From assembly GCA_028687525.1 (NCBI GenBank), contig JAQTZX010000033.1:812-9868 (forward strand): a stretch of DNA of 9,057 nt. Direction: 5' to 3'. This document shows positions 6,190-9,057 of the stretch, piece after piece; positions within the stretch are counted from its first letter, which is position 1; each line of letters opens with the position of its first letter. The notes beneath the pieces are model-generated. The model was given only the letters and a program-made list of their open reading frames with translations, made no database searches and was not told where the DNA came from. This stretch comes from Candidatus Omnitrophota bacterium (GTDB lineage Bacteria > Omnitrophota > Gorgyraeia > Gygaellales > Profunditerraquicolaceae). Made by a program: the position numbers and the translations under genes.

Positions 6190-6231
6190 AGCCACGGTTC
6201 GGTAGGAGATTTACCGGCACGTGGCTTTTTT
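6190..6231 (+). terminator. Intrinsic terminator after serC
   Basis: agccacg (6190-6196) pairs with cgtggct (6220-6226), with an inner cggta/taccg helix, and is followed by six T residues (6226-6231). It lies 126 bases downstream of the serC stop and just before the ribosome binding site of the HEAT-repeat gene. Confidence 0.75.
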
Positions 6232-6245
6232 ATGGAGGGAAAAAG

Positions 6246-7979
6246 ATGAGAAAAACAATTTTGTTAGTAGGAGTGATTTCGTCAATCGGTTTTTTTGTTT
6301 TGCCCCCTGTTTATGCGGATAGTTTCGATGTTACGCTATCGGGAAATGGAACAACAGTGTCCGATTATATTTTGGGTGACAGCGGCGGATGGAACAAGGT
6401 TATATTGAACGATGGAAATGAACGGTTGCAGATTATGGGGGCGCATTCAAGCGGCGAGGGGGACACGGACGCATCGCTGAACAAACTTCTTGATCCCGAT
6501 CCAGATGTCCGCCTTGAAGGGTGTACTGATTTGTGGGGGGCTACGGATAGTAAAGCGTTGGATGGTTTGGCGTGTGTTTTAAACGATGAAGATCCCGAGG
6601 TTAGTTTTCATGCCGCGCAAACGTTGGGATATGCGCAGGATGCGAGGGCGATCCCCGTGTTAGTATCATTTTTGAGCAGTGGGAGTCTGCGCTATAGAGA
6701 TGGAGTAGCTTCGGTCCTGATTAATATGGGGCCTTTGATTGAGGAGCCGGTACTTAAGCTTGCCCAGGATAAAACCGCGGATATTGAGGCTCGACAAATG
6801 GCCGTTTACGTTCTCGGTGATAACGGCAATCTCGTTTCTCCTCGGGATACCGCGGAAGCTTTGATCGACCTGTTAGCCGAACCGGAGGAGGGATCCTACG
6901 GTATCCGCGACGTGGTTACAAACGCATTGTATTTTATAGGAGAGCCTTCTATAGAACCTTTGATGAATGCACTGGATAGTGATAACGAATATGTTCGTGG
7001 CGGAGCTGTTCAGGCTTTAGGTTATTTTACGGATTATTACAATCGGGAAGAAGGAAGTCATTACACGTGGAACGATCCCGGGAATGTCGAAATTTACTCC
7101 GGGTTTCTTTTAGAAGATCCCAGCCCTTTTGTCCGTTTTTATGCTTCCCGATCTTTAGGGATGATGTCTGATCCCCGTGCAGTCGATCCTCTTGTATCGG
7201 CATTGGATGATCCCGATGGCGAGGTCCGTTTCAATGCGGCTTCAGGATTGATGGAGCTTTATTCAGAGACTGATGCAGAAACCAAAGATAAAATAAATGC
7301 TTCCTTGCCGAAAATTACAGAAGTCCTTGCAGACCGCAATCCTTGGATGTTGGGTCAGTATTCCAATCTATTTATGTCGACGAATAAACCTTTGGTATCT
7401 GAGTCGGGAGAATTGAATCCCAACCTTCAATTTGGGGAAACGGGATATTATAAGGATTTTCCTGTAGAGTACGAAAAGCCGGAAGAGGATAGATGGGGAA
7501 CAGAAACATTTACCTTCCGCTTTTCAATAAATGGCTATAGGGATGAAGAAGGAAATCCTTTCGTATTTTCCGACAATGCTTTAGAAGAAATCACTTTTTT
7601 TATTGATGAAAAGACAAACCTGGATCAAGTTATAATTCCTTGTTCACGACCGGATTATACAACGCCGACAGTATATTATCCCGGGGAAGCCTTATCCAGC
7701 AATGAATTTTTAGGGTTTTCTTACGACATAAGGTCCAATAATGATTTTGTTGAAGGCATGATTTATTGCAAAATGGGTTCATCTGAGGGGATTATTCGGA
7801 CTGACCGTTATCAAAATGATGGTTCGAAGGTGCGCCGCAAAGAGAATGAAGTGAAAGCTATGGATGAAGTTATATCTATTATTCTTGATGCCGCACTCAT
7901 TACCCCTCCGTCAATCAATGACAAGGTTATTACTCAGGAAAGTATTCAGGAAAGTGCGTTAATCTGGACTATCCCTTAA
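6246..7979 (+). CDS. Secreted HEAT-repeat protein of unknown function
   Basis: A 577-residue exported protein. The signal peptide has a hydrophobic core at about 5-20 and probable cleavage after VYA at residue 24. Residues about 75-365 hold HEAT or PBS-lyase-type repeats. Recognisable repeat cores are DPDPDVRLEGCTDLWGATD, DPEVSFHAAQTLGYAQDARA, NEYVRGGAVQALGYF, PSPFVRFYASRSLGMMSDPRA and DGEVRFNAASGLMEL. Such repeats usually build a curved scaffold for protein binding. The last 190 residues or so (385-577) form a distinct, mostly beta-rich region with no family I recognise; it may be the functional or surface-binding part. GGAGGG at 6234-6239 is a good ribosome binding site, six bases before the ATG. 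The protein probably acts in the periplasm or outside the cell. The gene has its own candidate promoter and sits between two terminator-like hairpins, so it is likely monocistronic. Confidence 0.82.
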   Translation: MRKTILLVGVISSIGFFVLPPVYADSFDVTLSGNGTTVSDYILGDSGGWNKVILNDGNERLQIMGAHSSGEGDTDASLNKLLDPDPDVRLEGCTDLWGATDSKALDGLACVLNDEDPEVSFHAAQTLGYAQDARAIPVLVSFLSSGSLRYRDGVASVLINMGPLIEEPVLKLAQDKTADIEARQMAVYVLGDNGNLVSPRDTAEALIDLLAEPEEGSYGIRDVVTNALYFIGEPSIEPLMNALDSDNEYVRGGAVQALGYFTDYYNREEGSHYTWNDPGNVEIYSGFLLEDPSPFVRFYASRSLGMMSDPRAVDPLVSALDDPDGEVRFNAASGLMELYSETDAETKDKINASLPKITEVLADRNPWMLGQYSNLFMSTNKPLVSESGELNPNLQFGETGYYKDFPVEYEKPEEDRWGTETFTFRFSINGYRDEEGNPFVFSDNALEEITFFIDEKTNLDQVIIPCSRPDYTTPTVYYPGEALSSNEFLGFSYDIRSNNDFVEGMIYCKMGSSEGIIRTDRYQNDGSKVRRKENEVKAMDEVISIILDAALITPPSINDKVITQESIQESALIWTIP

Positions 7980-7998
7980 AGGTGTTGAAGATGTTGTA

Positions 7999-8066
7999 AA
8001 AAAGGGGACGGTTCTATTTTTTACCCTCGTCAGAGAATTGAAAAAAAATAGAACCGTCCCCTTTTT
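7999..8066. repeat. 24-bp-arm inverted repeat, REP-like and possible bidirectional terminator
   Basis: The left arm at 7999-8022 (A5, GGGGACGGTTCTA, T6) is the exact reverse complement of the right arm at 8043-8066, with a 20-base loop. Both ends carry A and T tracts suited to intrinsic termination in either direction, and it lies 19 bases after the HEAT gene stop. The GGGGACGGTTCTATTTT word is, from recall, a highly repeated element in several uncultured and deltaproteobacterial genomes, resembling REP/BIME units mobilised by IS200-like (RAYT) transposases. No transposase is in this window. Confidence 0.8.
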
Positions 8067-8069
8067 ATT

Positions 8070-8090
8070 TTTAGAACCGTCCCTTTTTAT
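8070..8090. repeat. Third, partial copy of the GGGACGGTTCTA element
   Basis: tttagaaccgtccctttttat repeats the right arm of the preceding hairpin directly, with one C fewer. It lies three bases beyond that arm, making a tail-to-head array of two full arms and one partial unit, as in clustered REP elements. Confidence 0.75.
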
Positions 8091-8099
8091 CTTTTTTAC

Positions 8100-8127
8100 T
8101 TGTCCTTGTTTCTAAACGCAGTATAAT
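8100..8127 (+). promoter_or_regulatory. Promoter giving a near-leaderless DUF5674 transcript
   Basis: A perfect TATAAT (8122-8127) has TTGTCC (8100-8105) 16 bases upstream. The ATG at 8138 is only ten bases after the -10 box. Transcription would start at about 8134, leaving a leader of only a few bases, and no Shine-Dalgarno exists before the ATG. Confidence 0.65.
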
Positions 8128-8137
8128 ATCAATCGTT

Positions 8138-8479
8138 ATGAAAATTCTTAAAGAACCGGTTACAATTGATGAATTGAAAGCGATAGCGGCGGATATGTTC
8201 GGCGATCTGGTAAAGGCTGTCGTGGATGTATCCCGGGGGGAGATCGCCCTCGATGCCGAATTACATTCCGATCTGGAGGCTTTGTTGCTGGAAAAAGGGG
8301 CTCTTCAGAAAGATCTTTGGGGGATCAATCTTTATCCTGAAGTGCCGGGAGATGATTTTATAGAGTTTGATTCTATGATCAATGTGCGCCCTTCGCAAGG
8401 AAATATGGGCAGTGGAGTAGGCGATGGGCAGTTGAGAAAGAAAATCGTTGAGATTGTTCACATATGGATAAAAAGATGA
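8138..8479 (+). CDS. DUF5674 family protein
   Basis: A 113-residue protein that matches the DUF5674 family as I recall it over its entire length. The family pattern is visible in ADMFGDLVKAVVDVSRGEIA (18-37), ELHSDLEALLLEKGA (41-55), KDLWGINLYPE (58-68), and FIEFDSMINVRPSQGN (74-89). Function is unknown. Members are small, soluble and common in candidate-phyla genomes, and the conserved DLWGINLYPE and RPSQGNxSxGVxD segments suggest a binding site, perhaps for nucleotide or RNA. It lacks a Shine-Dalgarno and is probably read from a leaderless mRNA. Its TGA overlaps the start of the next gene as ATGA, implying translational coupling. Confidence 0.85.
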   Translation: MKILKEPVTIDELKAIAADMFGDLVKAVVDVSRGEIALDAELHSDLEALLLEKGALQKDLWGINLYPEVPGDDFIEFDSMINVRPSQGNMGSGVGDGQLRKKIVEIVHIWIKR

Positions 8480-8808
8480 ATTATCAACATAAAGGGCTCG
8501 CTTCGGGAAGATGGGAGGAGCTTTCTCTTGCTGAACAAATGGCCAATATCGGAAGTGAAGTCAGCCGGGCGCTTAACTGGCAGAGTAAAGACAATAAGGA
8601 ATTAAGCCGGAAAGCGTCGGTAAGGGTTTTGGAATTGCTTGATTTAAGCTTGGATTCCGCCCGGTCTTTCCCTCAACGTAAAGAATTCGCACGCGTGCGG
8701 GAGGCTATGGCGGATTATTTTTACGGTTCAAACCAGTTTGCTTCTTCCGAAGTTTTATGGCGGAAGTACTTCGGTCATTTTAATTATTTGGCGCGAAGGA
8801 AGTTTTGA
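8476..8808 (+). CDS. Small conserved protein of unknown function, coupled to DUF5674
   Basis: A 110-residue mostly helical protein. It shows a conserved opening (LASGRWEELSLAEQMANIGSE at about 8-28), then VSRALNW, KASVRVLELLDLSLD (46-60), and a C-terminal REAMADYFYG...WRKYFGHFNYLAR. I recall many homologues with an AxGRWxxLSLxEQxANIGSEVxRA pattern in Gram-negative and candidate-phyla genomes, without an assigned function. The ATG at 8476 is preferred to the ATG at 8464 because it makes the four-base ATGA overlap with the preceding stop and agrees with the family start as remembered. No independent ribosome binding site is evident, so translation probably depends on the upstream gene. Confidence 0.78.
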   Translation: MNYQHKGLASGRWEELSLAEQMANIGSEVSRALNWQSKDNKELSRKASVRVLELLDLSLDSARSFPQRKEFARVREAMADYFYGSNQFASSEVLWRKYFGHFNYLARRKF

Positions 8809-8811
8809 ACT

Positions 8812-9057
8812 ATGCGTAAAGCCGTCGAAACATTCTTCCACTTAAAAGCCCGCAATACCACCATTCGCACCGAGATCATTTCCGGGATCACTACTTTTAT
8901 GGCGATGGCCTATATTATCTTTGTCAACCCGGCGATGATCGCGCATACGGGTATGGATTTCGGGGCGGCGATGATGGCCACCTGTATCACTGCTTCCTTT
9001 GCGACTATTCTTATGGGGCTCTATGCTAATTATCCGATTGCCCTGGCCGCCGGGATG
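8812..9057 (+). CDS. NCS2 family purine permease, N-terminal part
   Basis: The first 82 residues of a membrane transporter, cut by the window end. The cytosolic opening FFHLKARNTTIRTEIISGIT leads into the first membrane helix, TTFMAMAYIIFVNPAMIA (27-44). TGMDFGAAMMATCITASFAT follows, then MGLYANYPIALAAGM (68-82). These are hallmarks of the AzgA/PbuG/GhxP branch of nucleobase:cation symporters, which import adenine, guanine or hypoxanthine; the specific base cannot be told from this part. Full-length members have about 430-450 residues and 14 helices. AAGGAAG at 8796-8802 is a good ribosome binding site, nine bases before the ATG. The gene begins three bases after the previous stop, so it belongs to the DUF5674 operon. 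Residue 80 is Ala where LAPGM is usual. Confidence 0.9.
   Translation, partial: MRKAVETFFHLKARNTTIRTEIISGITTFMAMAYIIFVNPAMIAHTGMDFGAAMMATCITASFATILMGLYANYPIALAAGM

Noticed and set aside
6190..6226. Riboswitch, with the cggtagg...ttaccg helix recalling part of the c-di-GMP-I aptamer
   Set aside because: Only one short helix is similar. The other conserved aptamer parts are missing, and an intrinsic terminator explains the structure.
6232..6249. Five-codon upstream ORF (MEGKR) ending in ATGA over the HEAT gene start
   Set aside because: It sits on the Shine-Dalgarno itself and is most simply a chance result of an A/G-rich ribosome binding site.

Overview
The window looks like an accessory-rich stretch of a bacterial chromosome of moderate GC. 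Hand-counted 60-base blocks in typical genes (3481-3540 and 5281-5340) are each 23/60 G+C. All supported genes lie on the + strand. Several features together resemble uncultured lineages such as Omnitrophota or neighbouring candidate phyla: a DUF5674 gene with its small partner, a four-helix-bundle (23S-IVS type) remnant, a GGGGACGGTTCT hairpin of the REP type, and a SerC of the branch also seen in Methanosarcina. This assignment is an impression from recalled families, not a measurement.

Region 1 (1-2553) is a tight five-gene run with gaps of 12, 12, 0 and 11 bases. It encodes a three-helix membrane protein, a ThsB/DUF1863-type TIR-like protein, a 53-residue double-CxxC zinc ribbon, a secreted protein with a TTG start, and a RES-domain protein. 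TIR and RES folds are both NAD+-consuming enzyme families. A membrane protein, a TIR and a RES domain in one apparent operon suggest an immune or abortive-infection type locus, and this is the best candidate here for an undescribed system. Only the families and spacing are visible; the function is inference.

Region 2 (2554-3209) is mostly non-coding. It holds two strong inverted repeats and repeated ATTTTCGAT words upstream of a broken four-helix-bundle gene, and looks like a mobile-element graveyard or junction.

Region 3 (3210-4892) carries two unrelated class I SAM-dependent methyltransferases. The first matches the local base composition. The second closely resembles enterobacterial YjhP and is sharply richer in GC (42/60 in block 4201-4260), so it is probably a recent acquisition.

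Region 4 (4951-7979) has a phosphoserine aminotransferase (serC, TTG start set by a strong Shine-Dalgarno), an intrinsic terminator, and a large secreted HEAT-repeat protein. It closes with a 24-bp-arm inverted repeat that could work as a bidirectional terminator or REP element.

Region 5 (8122-9057) begins with a good promoter only ten bases ahead of the DUF5674 start, implying a leaderless mRNA. An ATGA-overlapping small gene of unknown function follows, then the N-terminus of an NCS2 purine permease cut by the window edge.
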